Source: Flavobacterium sp. ZT3R18
Lineage (GTDB): Bacteria > Bacteroidota > Bacteroidia > Flavobacteriales > Flavobacteriaceae
Assembly (NCBI RefSeq): GCF_007097385.1
Contig: NZ_VJZS01000006.1
Coordinates: 62,001 to 126,000, forward strand
Length of the DNA: 64,000 nucleotides
Reading direction: 5' to 3'
Shown: piece by piece, positions 11,045 to 20,077 of the stretch
Layout: every line of letters starts with the position of its first letter
How positions within the stretch are numbered: the stretch's first letter is position 1
Translations under genes and position numbers: made by a program
The notes under the pieces: generated by a model
Told to the model about the DNA's origin: nothing
Seen by the model: the letters and a program-made list of their open reading frames with translations, nothing else
Databases searched by the model: none

Positions 11045-12697
11045 ATGATAACTTCTCTGTCGATAAAAAACTATGCTTTAATCGAAAAATTAGCCATCGA
11101 TTTTTCTAAAGGCTTTTCAATAATTACGGGCGAAACGGGTGCTGGTAAATCGATAATATTAGGTGCATTAGGTTTAGCGTTAGGTAAAAGAGCCGACTTG
11201 ACTTCGTTAAAAAACAAAGAAGAAAAATGTGTGATTGAAGCTCATTTTGATATTTCAAAGTATAACTTGCTTCCGTTTTTTGTCGAAAATGATTTAGATT
11301 TCGAAAATGACACCATCATTCGAAGAGAAATATTGCCTTCCGGAAAATCTAGGGCATTTGTAAATGATAGTCCTGTAAACCTTCAAGAGTTGCAAGAGTT
11401 GAGTTTGTATTTAATTGATATTCACTCCCAACAACAAACTCAAGAATTGTCTGATGAGAATGTACAATTTAAAATTATTGACGCTATTGCGAATAATCAA
11501 GATATAATTTTAGAGTATCAATCTTTTTTAAAAAAATACAAATCAGATAAGTCTAAATTAAATGCCATGCTCAAAAGAAAAGCAGAGGCATCAAAAGAGC
11601 AAGAATACAATACTTTTCTTTTAAATGAATTGGTATCGGCAAAATTAAAATCGGGAGAGCAAGAAACGCTCGAATCCGATTATGAGCAGCTAAACAATGT
11701 GGAGATTATCAAAGAATCTCTTGATAAATCTTTGGCTATTGCCAATGAGGAACAAATAGGTGTTTCTCATAATTTGAATGAAATTAAAAATGCTATCCAA
11801 AAAGTAGCTGTTTTCTCTTTAGATTATAATTTGTTGTTTGAAAGAATTACAAGTTTAAAGATAGAATTTGAAGATATAGCAATTGAATTAAACCGTTGTA
11901 CTGAGAAATTGATTAATGACCCAGAACAATTGAATTTAATTAATCAAAAGTTGCAACTTATATACAATCTCCAAAAGAAACATCAAGTACTTTCGGTTGA
12001 TGAATTAATAGCGATTCAAACTAATTTAGAAAATTCAGTTTTAGAGTTAGGAAATCTCGACGAAGAAATTGAAAGTGTATCTAAAGCAGTGGAGGAGAGT
12101 ATAGCGAAACTGGATTTAATTTGTGATGCAATCCATCAAAATAGAACAACCGCTATTCCAATTTTAAGCGAAAAATTAGTTGCTATTTTAGAGTCTTTGG
12201 GAATGCCAAATGTGCGTTTTAAAATGGAATTAAATAGAACTCCGACTTATTTTGAGAATGGAAAAGACGAATTGCAATTTTTAATTTCGGCGAATAAAGG
12301 AACCGATTTTGGGTTGCTGAAGAAAGTGGCTTCTGGAGGGGAAATGTCAAGAATTATGCTTGCTGTAAAAGCAATTTTGGTACAATATTCAAAATTACCC
12401 ACCTTGATTTTTGATGAAATCGATACGGGGGTTTCAGGAGAAATCGCCAATAAAATGGGAGAGATTATGAAAGAAATGAGTGCTGAAATGCAAATATTTG
12501 CCATAACCCATTTACCTCAAATAGCGGCCAAAGGATCGGAACATTTCAAGGTGTTTAAAATGACGGTTGGGGAAGACACCCAATCAGAATTGAAATTATT
12601 ATCCGGTGAAGAACGCATCACAGAAATAGCGCAAATGTTGTCCGGAACCGTTATTTCGGATTCGGCCTTAAATCATGCAAAAGCCTTGTTGAACTAA
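11045..12697 (+). CDS. recN: DNA repair ATPase RecN
   Basis: RecN is an SMC-like ATPase that acts early in double-strand break repair by tethering DNA ends. The 550 residues show a Walker A at about 30-37 (GETGAGKS), a central coiled-coil region rich in Glu, Lys and Leu (about 160-380), the signature ASGGEMSRIMLAVKA and Walker B TLIFDEIDTGVSG, then the ITHLPQIAA motif. The family length is complete. A promoter for the next gene overlaps its last codons, so recN probably ends this transcription run. Confidence 0.96.
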   Translation: MITSLSIKNYALIEKLAIDFSKGFSIITGETGAGKSIILGALGLALGKRADLTSLKNKEEKCVIEAHFDISKYNLLPFFVENDLDFENDTIIRREILPSGKSRAFVNDSPVNLQELQELSLYLIDIHSQQQTQELSDENVQFKIIDAIANNQDIILEYQSFLKKYKSDKSKLNAMLKRKAEASKEQEYNTFLLNELVSAKLKSGEQETLESDYEQLNNVEIIKESLDKSLAIANEEQIGVSHNLNEIKNAIQKVAVFSLDYNLLFERITSLKIEFEDIAIELNRCTEKLINDPEQLNLINQKLQLIYNLQKKHQVLSVDELIAIQTNLENSVLELGNLDEEIESVSKAVEESIAKLDLICDAIHQNRTTAIPILSEKLVAILESLGMPNVRFKMELNRTPTYFENGKDELQFLISANKGTDFGLLKKVASGGEMSRIMLAVKAILVQYSKLPTLIFDEIDTGVSGEIANKMGEIMKEMSAEMQIFAITHLPQIAAKGSEHFKVFKMTVGEDTQSELKLLSGEERITEIAQMLSGTVISDSALNHAKALLN

Positions 12698-12715
12698 ATA
12701 ATTGGCCTATATTTG
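12686..12715 (+). promoter_or_regulatory. Promoter TTG-N19-TATATTTG for fabV
   Basis: TTG at 12686-12688 and TATATTTG at 12708-12715 have 19-bp spacing. The element overlaps the end of recN and gives fabV its own transcript with a leader of about 65 nt. Confidence 0.7.
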
Positions 12716-12788
12716 CCCATTCAATTTTAAAACGTAAAACATTCAATTAATTTAAAAATTTATAATATAAATTAACGTATAGACTAAT

Positions 12789-13979
12789 ATGATTATAGAA
12801 CCAAGAATGAGAGGATTTATTTGTTTGACAGCCCAACCCAAAGGATGCGAACAAAGTGTTAAAAATCAAATTGAATATGTAAAATCAAAAGGAACTATAG
12901 CAGGCGCTAAGAAAGTATTGGTGATTGGAGCTTCGACAGGTTTTGGTTTGGCTTCAAGAATTACAAGTGCTTTTGGTTCGGATGCTGCCACTATTGGTGT
13001 ATTTTTTGAAAAAGAACCTTCAGAAGGTAAAACAGCTTCTCCGGGTTGGTATAATTCGGCTGCTTTTGAAAATGAAGCTCATAAAACAGGATTGTATGCA
13101 AAAAGTATCAACGGAGATGCCTTTTCGAATGAAGTAAAAAGACAAACCTTAGATCTTATTAAAGCCGATTTAGGTCAAATTGATTTGATTATATACAGTC
13201 TTGCTTCACCAGTAAGATTAAATCCAAATACAGGAGTTTTACACCGTTCTGTTTTGAAACCTATTGGAAGTACTTTTACTAACAAAACGGTTGATTTCCA
13301 CTCAGGAAAAGTTTCTGATATTTCTATAGAACCTTGTAATGAGGAAGATATTGCCAATACGGTTGCCGTAATGGGCGGCGAAGATTGGGCTATGTGGATT
13401 GATGCTTTAAAAGCTGAAAATCTATTGGCTCCTGGAGCTACAACTGTTGCTTATTCATACATAGGGCCATCATTAACAGAGGCGGTTTATAGAAAAGGAA
13501 CAATTGGTCGTGCCAAAGATCATCTAGAGGCTAGTGCATTTACTATTACGGATAGTTTGGCTGATATTAATGGTAAAGCTTATGTTTCTGTAAATAAAGC
13601 TTTGGTAACTCAAGCTAGTTCTGCAATACCAGTTATTCCGTTGTATATTTCTTTATTGTATAAAATAATGAAAGAAAAAGGAATTCACGAGGGATGTATT
13701 GAGCAAATTCAACGTTTGTACCAAGCAAGATTGTATACAGGAGAGGCGATGATTACCGATGATAAGGGAAGAATCCGTATTGATGATTGGGAAATGCGTG
13801 AGGATGTCCAGGCTCAAGTTGCAAAACTTTGGTTGGAAGCTACAACTGATAATTTGGCTGAATTAGGAGATTTAGAAGGATACAGAAGTGATTTCTATAA
13901 TCTGTTTGGTTTTGGATTTAATGGTGTAGATTATAAAGCAGACACAAACGAAATGGTTGCTGTTCCAAGTATAGGATAA
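12789..13979 (+). CDS. fabV: Enoyl-ACP reductase FabV
   Basis: FabV reduces trans-2-enoyl-ACP in the last step of each fatty-acid elongation cycle, using NADH. The 396-residue length and the N-terminus MIIEPRMRGFICLTAQPKGC are typical. The Rossmann motif is VLVIGASTGFGLASR (about residues 43-57). The catalytic pair is Y234 and K243 in YRKGTIGRAK, the Y-x8-K spacing that marks FabV rather than FabI (Y-x6-K). It has its own promoter and terminator. A second, unrelated-type enoyl-ACP reductase (fabI) follows 167 bp later. FabV enzymes are typically less sensitive to triclosan than FabI. Confidence 0.95.
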   Translation: MIIEPRMRGFICLTAQPKGCEQSVKNQIEYVKSKGTIAGAKKVLVIGASTGFGLASRITSAFGSDAATIGVFFEKEPSEGKTASPGWYNSAAFENEAHKTGLYAKSINGDAFSNEVKRQTLDLIKADLGQIDLIIYSLASPVRLNPNTGVLHRSVLKPIGSTFTNKTVDFHSGKVSDISIEPCNEEDIANTVAVMGGEDWAMWIDALKAENLLAPGATTVAYSYIGPSLTEAVYRKGTIGRAKDHLEASAFTITDSLADINGKAYVSVNKALVTQASSAIPVIPLYISLLYKIMKEKGIHEGCIEQIQRLYQARLYTGEAMITDDKGRIRIDDWEMREDVQAQVAKLWLEATTDNLAELGDLEGYRSDFYNLFGFGFNGVDYKADTNEMVAVPSIG

Positions 13980-14003
13980 TTAGCAAATCCTATTTTTATA
14001 ATT

Positions 14004-14057
14004 AAAAAACACCTTATTACTTGATGGTTTGAAATCAAGAAAATAAGGTGTTTTTTT
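14004..14057 (+). terminator. Terminator after fabV
   Basis: A long stem (AAAAAACACCTTATT against AATAAGGTGTTTTTT) contains an inner TTGAT/ATCAA helix and ends in a T-run. It separates fabV from fabI. Confidence 0.8.
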
Positions 14058-14145
14058 ATAGTATAATTTGTAGCTATTCAGCCTAATCACTAAAAGCTAT
14101 TCACTAATCACTGAACGGATTACTATAATTTTAAAAACAAATTTT

Positions 14146-14952
14146 ATGTACAATTTATTAAAAGGGAAAAGAGGAATTATTTTTGGCGCTTTAGATGAAA
14201 ATTCTATAGCTTGGAAAACGGCAGAACGTGTTCATACAGAGGGAGGTGTTTTTGTTCTTACCAATGCTCCAGCGGCGATGCGATTAGGAAATATAGAGAC
14301 ACTGGCCGAAAAGATAGGGTGTCAAGTTATTCCTGCTGACGCTACTTCGGTAACTGATTTGGAGTTGCTGGTTGATAAAGCGGTTGAAATTTTGGGAGGT
14401 AAAATTGATTTTGTTTTGCATTCTATTGGAATGTCCGTTAATGTTAGAAAAGGAAATCACTATACCAATCAGAATTATGAATATACGGAGAAGGGGTGGA
14501 ATGTATCTGCAGTTTCTTTTCATAAACTCATGCAGGTTTTGTATAAAAAAGACGCGATGAATGAATGGGGAAGTATCATTGCATTGTCCTATATGGCAGC
14601 GCAACGTGTTTTTCCGGATTATAATGATATGGCCGACAATAAAGCGTATCTGGAATCGATTGCGCGTAGTTTTGGATATTTCTTCGGAAGAGATAAAAAA
14701 GTAAGAGTGAATACCATTTCGCAATCTCCTACAGCCACTAGAGCGGGGCAAGGAGTCAAAGGATTTGGTGGTTTTATGGCCTTTGCAGATAAAATGTCTC
14801 CATTAGGAAATGCTACCGCAGCAGAATGTGCCGATTATGTAGTGGTTATGTTCTCTGATATGACTCGAAAGGTGACTTTGCAAAACTTATTGCACGATGG
14901 CGGATTCTCCAATATGGGAGTGAGCCAAGAGGTTATGGAAATGTTTGAATAA
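14146..14952 (+). CDS. fabI: Enoyl-ACP reductase FabI (SDR family)
   Basis: This is a 268-residue short-chain dehydrogenase of the FabI type. The N-terminus GKRGIIFGALDENSIAWK is the atypical FabI NADH-binding turn. The active site is YMAAQRVFPDYNDMADNKAY, where the Tyr of YNDMADNK and its Lys have Y-x6-K spacing. It catalyses the same reaction as the fabV product next door. The N-terminal half shows normal cofactor features, and SQSPTATRAGQGVKG matches the substrate-loop region. No clear TAnnTTTG promoter was found upstream. Confidence 0.92.
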   Translation: MYNLLKGKRGIIFGALDENSIAWKTAERVHTEGGVFVLTNAPAAMRLGNIETLAEKIGCQVIPADATSVTDLELLVDKAVEILGGKIDFVLHSIGMSVNVRKGNHYTNQNYEYTEKGWNVSAVSFHKLMQVLYKKDAMNEWGSIIALSYMAAQRVFPDYNDMADNKAYLESIARSFGYFFGRDKKVRVNTISQSPTATRAGQGVKGFGGFMAFADKMSPLGNATAAECADYVVVMFSDMTRKVTLQNLLHDGGFSNMGVSQEVMEMFE

Positions 14953-15262
14953 ATAAATGAAAAGTCCAGATTATATAATAAAAACATTATTTCAGGCAGT
15001 AGTTTTTAGTCGCGGTCGCAGTTGTCAGAGTTGTCTGTAAACATTGTATTTTGCTTTCTTAACGATATTTGTATAAAAGATAGTCTGTTTGAGTACTTTT
15101 TTAAAATCAGTACCTTTTTTGGACTGAAAACTGCGACTGAAAACTGAAAACTTCCTGAACGGCTATAAACCATCAGATAAATTTTGATGGTTTTTTTGTG
15201 GATAAAGAGTACCTTTGCCGAAATTTTTAAAACAAAAAAATATTTAATACCTCAGTTATATT
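14953..15262 (+). terminator. 310-bp intergenic region with terminator and -7 element
   Basis: A terminator lies at 15167-15197 (AAACCATCA, 9-nt loop, TGATGGTTT and T-run). TACCTTTG at 15210-15217, with TTG at 15184-15186, is a possible promoter for the glycosyltransferase. Between 15003 and 15150 lie degenerate inverted motifs containing GTCGCAGTT and AACTGCGAC, a type of short repeat also seen at 24551-24594. No ORF is supported. Confidence 0.6.
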
Positions 15263-16261
15263 ATGTTGTTTTCTTTAATAATCCCTGTTTATAATCGTCC
15301 CGATGAAGTTGATGAACTATTAGAAAGTTTATCAAAAACTACTTATGACCAAATTTTCGAAATTGTACTTGTAGAAGATGGTTCTACATTGAGATGTCAG
15401 GATGTCGCTCAAAAATATGGAGATAAATTGGATATTTCTTATTATTACAAAGAAAATTCAGGCCCTGGCGATTCCAGAAACTATGGGATGAAAAAGGCTA
15501 GGGGGGATTATTACATTATATTCGACTCGGATTGTATTATTCCAATCACCTATTTATCAGAAGTTGACAAAGCATTAAAAGAAAATTATGTGGATTGTTT
15601 TGGTGGTCCGGATAAAGCCTTGGATAGTTTTTCGGATATTCAAAAAGCAATCAATTTTGCCATGACTTCTTTTTTGACGACTGGCGGAATAAGAGGAGGT
15701 TCAGAAAAAATCGGGAAGTTTCAACCCCGAAGTTTTAATATGGGATTGTCGAGAAAAGCATTCGAAGCCTCCAAAGGTTTTGGAAATATTCATCCAGGAG
15801 AAGATCCGGACTTGTCTATTCGTTTGTGGAATTTAGGATTTGAAACTCGTCTTTTTCAAAATGCATTCGTGTATCATAAAAGACGAATTGATTGGGAAAA
15901 GTTTTCTATACAAGTCAGCAAGTTTGGAAAAGCCAGGCCAATTCTCAACAGTTGGTATCCTCAATATAATAAATTAACTTTTTTCTTTCCCACGTTTTTT
16001 ATAATAGGATTTTTTGTATCTTTAATATTATTGGTCTTTAATCAAGATTTTCTTCTTAAATTTTATTTCGGTTACTTTTTGGCATTGTTTTTGCTTTCTT
16101 CTATTCAGAATAAGAGTATTAAAATTGGTTATTTGTCAATCATTGCAGTTTGGAAACAGTTTTATGGGTATGGTACTGGATTTTTGGAATCTTATATAAA
16201 AGTGATTCTATTAAAACAGAACCCACAAGAAGCATTTCCAGGATTATTTTTTAAAAACTAG
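15263..16261 (+). CDS. Family 2 glycosyltransferase with C-terminal membrane helices
   Basis: This 332-residue protein begins with the GT-A fold LFSLIIPVYNRPDEVDELLE. It has the nucleotide-sugar motifs VEDGS and FDSDC (a DxD-type metal site). About residues 235-285 hold two hydrophobic segments that would anchor it to the inner membrane. It probably transfers a sugar to a lipid-linked or surface glycan; donor and acceptor are not evident. The stop is 1 bp before coaE, so the two are co-transcribed, although no shared function is obvious. Confidence 0.85.
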   Translation: MLFSLIIPVYNRPDEVDELLESLSKTTYDQIFEIVLVEDGSTLRCQDVAQKYGDKLDISYYYKENSGPGDSRNYGMKKARGDYYIIFDSDCIIPITYLSEVDKALKENYVDCFGGPDKALDSFSDIQKAINFAMTSFLTTGGIRGGSEKIGKFQPRSFNMGLSRKAFEASKGFGNIHPGEDPDLSIRLWNLGFETRLFQNAFVYHKRRIDWEKFSIQVSKFGKARPILNSWYPQYNKLTFFFPTFFIIGFFVSLILLVFNQDFLLKFYFGYFLALFLLSSIQNKSIKIGYLSIIAVWKQFYGYGTGFLESYIKVILLKQNPQEAFPGLFFKN

Positions 16262-16262
16262 T

Positions 16263-16859
16263 ATGACAAAAATTATCGGTTTAACAGGAGGAATTGGTAG
16301 TGGTAAAACAACAGTCGCACAACTTTTTTCATCCTCCGGGGTTCCAGTTTATATAACGGATCTAGAAGCTAGAAATTTGATGCAATCCGATGATGTTTTA
16401 GATCAAATTAAAAAAGTATTCGGAACAGCTGTGTTTGAAAAGGGTGTTTTAATCAGGGAAAAGTTATCCGAAATTGTATTTAATGATGCTAATAAATTAG
16501 CTCAACTTAATGGAATTGTACACCCCGCTGTTAAGATGCATTTTAAACAATGGCTTTTGGTACATAAAAAAGATCCGTTTATTATTTATGAAAGTGCAAT
16601 TTTATTTGAAAGTGGTAGTTATAAAGAGTGTGATTTCGTAATAAATGTTGTGGCACCGCTTGAAATAAGAATTCAAAGGGTCATAGAAAGAGATAAAACC
16701 ACTCGAGAAAAAGTATTGGAAAGAATAAAAAATCAATGGAATGATGAACAAAAATCATCAAAAAGTGATTTTATTATAGAAAATGTCAGTATAGAGGATG
16801 TAAAGTTAGATATTGTTAAAATTCTTAATTTTTTAGGAATTAATCAAATCAAGTCTTAA
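16263..16859 (+). CDS. coaE: Dephospho-CoA kinase CoaE
   Basis: CoaE phosphorylates dephospho-CoA, the last step of coenzyme A synthesis. The 198-residue P-loop kinase starts MTKIIGLTGGIGSGKTTVAQ (Walker A at about residues 9-16). Further motifs are DLEARNLMQ and HPAVKMHF. The IYESAILFESG segment matches the family LLFE region. It follows the glycosyltransferase almost without a gap. A two-component system starts 60 bp later. Confidence 0.96.
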   Translation: MTKIIGLTGGIGSGKTTVAQLFSSSGVPVYITDLEARNLMQSDDVLDQIKKVFGTAVFEKGVLIREKLSEIVFNDANKLAQLNGIVHPAVKMHFKQWLLVHKKDPFIIYESAILFESGSYKECDFVINVVAPLEIRIQRVIERDKTTREKVLERIKNQWNDEQKSSKSDFIIENVSIEDVKLDIVKILNFLGINQIKS

Positions 16860-16918
16860 ATGTTAATCTTTGGTTAATGCATTATTTACTATATTGTTAA
16901 AATACTAATTTTGCTTAA

Positions 16919-18505
16919 ATGAATAAACTATTTTTTAGATTGCTTGTAATGTTAATGAGTTTGTCTCTAATTGGGATAATACTGGTTCAAGTGTATTGGT
17001 TTAATAATTCGTTTAAAAATAATGATGAACAATTTAAGTTTCATGTTAAACAAGTAATTGGTAATGTTGCTGATAAACTTCAAAATAGAGAAGCTTATAG
17101 TTTTTATGATAAATACCATAAATTAAACGATAAGGAAGGTAAAACATCAGAGAAAGAAGATGTTTTGCAGTTTTATTGGGTTCAAAAAAACACTAAAACC
17201 AATCAAACAATAGTTCATACTAACATTGTTAATTCTGAGAAGTATGATATTAATCCGTCATTTGATAATAATAGTAAAGATGGTGATTTAAAGTTTAGAA
17301 GTTTTAGTTCAAAAAGTACTACATCAGTTTACAATAATAATGGAGTTGATAATTCAGGTTTGCAAAACAGTTTAATTCCTGATATTAAAATTGAAAAATC
17401 TGGAAATTTAGGAATTCTTCAAGACGCAGAATTCGAAATATCGTACAAAGAAGTAGCTTCTGCAATGCCACTTGAAGAAAGGGTTTCAACAGAAGTTTTG
17501 AGAGGTCTAATAAAAAAAGAATTAGAAGAATATGGTGTAAAAACCAAATTTGAGTTTGGTATTTATAGTAATGGAATTGCAACAAAAGTAAAATCGGATG
17601 ATTTTAAATACGATAAGGATGCTACTTATTCTATACCAGTTTTTACTGATAATGAAGGAAATGAAAAGTACAAATTGCTAGTTACTTTTCCTCATAAAAA
17701 GAAATTTTTATTATCTGAGTTGGTAAGTATTACGATATTGTCTATAATATTTACTTTAATTATAATAATTGCGTATACAAGTGCTTTGAATCAGTTGATA
17801 CGTCAAAGGCAAATTTCAGAGATTAAGACGGATTTTATCAATAACATGACGCATGAGTTTAAAACCCCCATCGCCACTATAAATTTAGCTTTGGATGCCA
17901 TACGAAATCCGAAGATAATTGATGATAGGGAAAAGGTATTTAAGTATCTTGAAATGATTCGGGACGAAAATAAACGAATGCATGCCCAAGTAGAGAATGT
18001 ATTGCGAATATCTAAATTAGAAAAGAAAGAATTAAATATTATCAAAGAATCAACAAATATTGAAGAGATAATAAATGATGCCATAGAACATGTTAATTTG
18101 ATATTAGAAGATAGAAACGGTAGTGTAAATCTTCATTTTGGAGCTTTAAGAAAAACAGTGTTGCTAAATGACGTGCATTTTACAAACGTAATTGTAAATA
18201 TTTTAGAAAATGCTATAAAATATTCTCCAGATGTTCCTGAAATTGATATTTATACTGAGAATATCAAAGACATGGTTATCATTAAAATAAAAGATAATGG
18301 GGTTGGTATGAGTAAAATAGCTCAGAAAAGAGTTTTTGAAAAATTTTACAGAGAGCATACGGGTGACATACATAATGTAAAAGGTCATGGGTTAGGGCTT
18401 GCTTATGTAAAGAGAATTGTAGAAGACCATAACGGTCAAGTATATGTAGAAAGTGAAAAGGGAAAAGGAAGTACCTTCATTATAAAATTACCATTAATAA
18501 ATTAA
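16919..18505 (+). CDS. Sensor histidine kinase
   Basis: This is a 528-residue membrane sensor. The N-terminal helix is at about residues 6-27. A periplasmic region of about 235 residues, rich in Asn, Ser and Lys and resembling no sensor fold I recognise, is followed by a second helix at about 266-288. The dimerisation box has the phosphorylated H312 in THEFKTPIATINLALDAI. The ATPase part shows NILENAIKYSP, DNGVGM and GHGLGLAYVKRIV. The partner response regulator follows after 3 bp. The pair resembles the RprX/RprY type of Bacteroidota. The signal is unknown. Confidence 0.93.
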   Translation: MNKLFFRLLVMLMSLSLIGIILVQVYWFNNSFKNNDEQFKFHVKQVIGNVADKLQNREAYSFYDKYHKLNDKEGKTSEKEDVLQFYWVQKNTKTNQTIVHTNIVNSEKYDINPSFDNNSKDGDLKFRSFSSKSTTSVYNNNGVDNSGLQNSLIPDIKIEKSGNLGILQDAEFEISYKEVASAMPLEERVSTEVLRGLIKKELEEYGVKTKFEFGIYSNGIATKVKSDDFKYDKDATYSIPVFTDNEGNEKYKLLVTFPHKKKFLLSELVSITILSIIFTLIIIIAYTSALNQLIRQRQISEIKTDFINNMTHEFKTPIATINLALDAIRNPKIIDDREKVFKYLEMIRDENKRMHAQVENVLRISKLEKKELNIIKESTNIEEIINDAIEHVNLILEDRNGSVNLHFGALRKTVLLNDVHFTNVIVNILENAIKYSPDVPEIDIYTENIKDMVIIKIKDNGVGMSKIAQKRVFEKFYREHTGDIHNVKGHGLGLAYVKRIVEDHNGQVYVESEKGKGSTFIIKLPLIN

Positions 18506-18508
18506 AAT

Positions 18509-19216
18509 ATGGAAAACGCGAATAAAAAAATACTGCTAGTTGAAGATGACCTTAATTTCGGTGCCGTACTAAAAGATTATTTAATGCTAAATGATTTTGA
18601 AGTTGTATTAGCTAAAAATGGTATGGAAGGTTTTGAAAAATTCAAGAAAGATACTTACGATTTATGTATTCTTGATGTTATGATGCCATATAAAGATGGG
18701 TATACCTTAGCTAAAGAGATTAGAGAAAAAAACAATGAAGTACCTATAATTTTCCTTACTGCAAAAACAATGAAGGAAGATGTGTTAAAAGGGTACAAGG
18801 CTGGTGCTGATGATTATTTAAATAAACCTTTTGATTCTGAGGTGTTATTAATGAAAATTAATGCTATCATTCAGAGAAAATCTTCTGATGTAAAAACTGA
18901 AGCGGTTCAATTTGAATTTAACATTGGTAAGTTTCACTTGAATTCAAAACTTCGTTTCTTGACATTTGACGAAGGCGAGCCTGTTAAGTTATCTCCAAAA
19001 GAGAATGAGTTACTTAAAATGTTAATACTTCATGAAAATGACTTAATGCCAAGAGAATTAGCTTTGACGAAAATTTGGAGAGATGATAATTATTTTACTT
19101 CTAGAAGTATGGACGTTTACATCGCCAAACTTAGAAAATACTTAAAACTAGATGAGAATGTTGAAATTCTTAATATTCATGGTGAAGGTTTTAGATTAGT
19201 TGTAAAAAACAAATAG
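18509..19216 (+). CDS. OmpR-family response regulator (RprY-like)
   Basis: This 235-residue regulator has a receiver domain (about 6-122) with the phosphorylated D56 in CILDVMMPYKDG, Thr84 and Lys106. A winged-helix DNA-binding domain (about 135-232) contains LSPKENELLKML and SRSMDVYIAKLRKYLK. It works with the histidine kinase directly upstream (3 bp spacing). It ends at a strong two-way terminator shared with the convergent thioesterase gene. Target genes are not evident in the window. Confidence 0.94.
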   Translation: MENANKKILLVEDDLNFGAVLKDYLMLNDFEVVLAKNGMEGFEKFKKDTYDLCILDVMMPYKDGYTLAKEIREKNNEVPIIFLTAKTMKEDVLKGYKAGADDYLNKPFDSEVLLMKINAIIQRKSSDVKTEAVQFEFNIGKFHLNSKLRFLTFDEGEPVKLSPKENELLKMLILHENDLMPRELALTKIWRDDNYFTSRSMDVYIAKLRKYLKLDENVEILNIHGEGFRLVVKNK

Positions 19217-19221
19217 CCCAT

Positions 19222-19256
19222 AAAAAAAGCTTCGATTGATTTCGAAGCTTTTTTTT
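19222..19256. terminator. Two-way terminator
   Basis: AAAAAGCTTCGA and TCGAAGCTTTTTT form a stem with A- and T-tracts on both sides. It lies between the convergent response regulator and thioesterase genes and can serve both. Confidence 0.85.
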
Positions 19257-19995
19257 ATTCCCAATTGAGTTGTAAAGCAAAACATGTTTTGTCTTCTTTG
19301 GTGATGCTGAAAATAGTATTGGTGTCGTTTATGTATTCATGAATGGTTACCTTATCCTTAAGCGATAACTCTTTTAAGAAATTCATCTCGAAGCTTTTGA
19401 TCTCTTGGGATAAAATTTTATTCTCATCAACCAAATCCAAACACCATTCGAGGTATTTTACGTTATTGGTATGGTTTACAATGTCTAAATCAGATAAAAA
19501 GACGGTTCTCTCAAATACCATTTCTTTTTCGTGGGTTAGGTTTATTTTTGAAAAACCAGATGCTGTTGCTTTGTCTTCAGGATATAATTCAAAATGTTGG
19601 TAGGGTAGTGCCAAGGGTTCCGGTCTGCGTATTTTGGTATTAAAAACCGCCCAAAACGTTTCAGAGCCTACTATTTTTTTTTCATTCACATACATTTCCA
19701 GTGCCCTTACGGAACGCGAATTTTCTAAGGAATTAATCCACGTTTTTACGGTAACAACGTCTCTCCATTTGGGTAGTTCAGTAATTTCTACGCGCATTCT
19801 GCTCAAAACCCAAGCTTGATTGAATTCCTGCATATCAGTAAAACTAATACCTCCCACTTCGGAGTGTGCTGCAGCGGTTAATTGTAGTAAATTGCACAAA
19901 TCAGTATATTTTAGATAGCCATTTGGCGTACATTGTGTAAAGTTAATTTCCCAATCTTTACTTAAAACGGAGGTGAAATTTGGATCTATCGGCAT
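19255..19995 (-). CDS. Acyl-ACP thioesterase
   Basis: This 246-residue protein has a double hot-dog fold like plant FatA and bacterial acyl-ACP thioesterases. It releases free fatty acids from acyl-ACP. The N-terminal half contains YLKYTDLCNLLQLTAAAHSE. The second hot dog holds SDLDIVNHTNNVKYLEW, with the D, N and H residues typical of the catalytic site. It stands upstream of miaA on the same strand. With fabV and fabI nearby it adds a third fatty-acid gene to the region, though they are not one operon. Confidence 0.88.
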   Translation of the reverse strand: MPIDPNFTSVLSKDWEINFTQCTPNGYLKYTDLCNLLQLTAAAHSEVGGISFTDMQEFNQAWVLSRMRVEITELPKWRDVVTVKTWINSLENSRSVRALEMYVNEKKIVGSETFWAVFNTKIRRPEPLALPYQHFELYPEDKATASGFSKINLTHEKEMVFERTVFLSDLDIVNHTNNVKYLEWCLDLVDENKILSQEIKSFEMNFLKELSLKDKVTIHEYINDTNTIFSITKEDKTCFALQLNWE

Positions 19996-20077
19996 GGAGT
20001 GGATGATTTAAGATTTAAGAATTATGATTTTTGGATTTTAGAAAAGAGAACATAGAGAAGAGAATATAGATTGGAAT

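Noticed and set aside
14284..14751. 155-codon open frame opposite fabI
   Set aside because: It is antisense to a clear SDR gene and shows no protein-like motifs; it is a shadow of fabI codon use.
16906..16913. TAATTTTG as promoter of the histidine kinase
   Set aside because: It ends 5 bp before the start codon and has no TTG at a usable distance; a leaderless transcript is possible but not supported.
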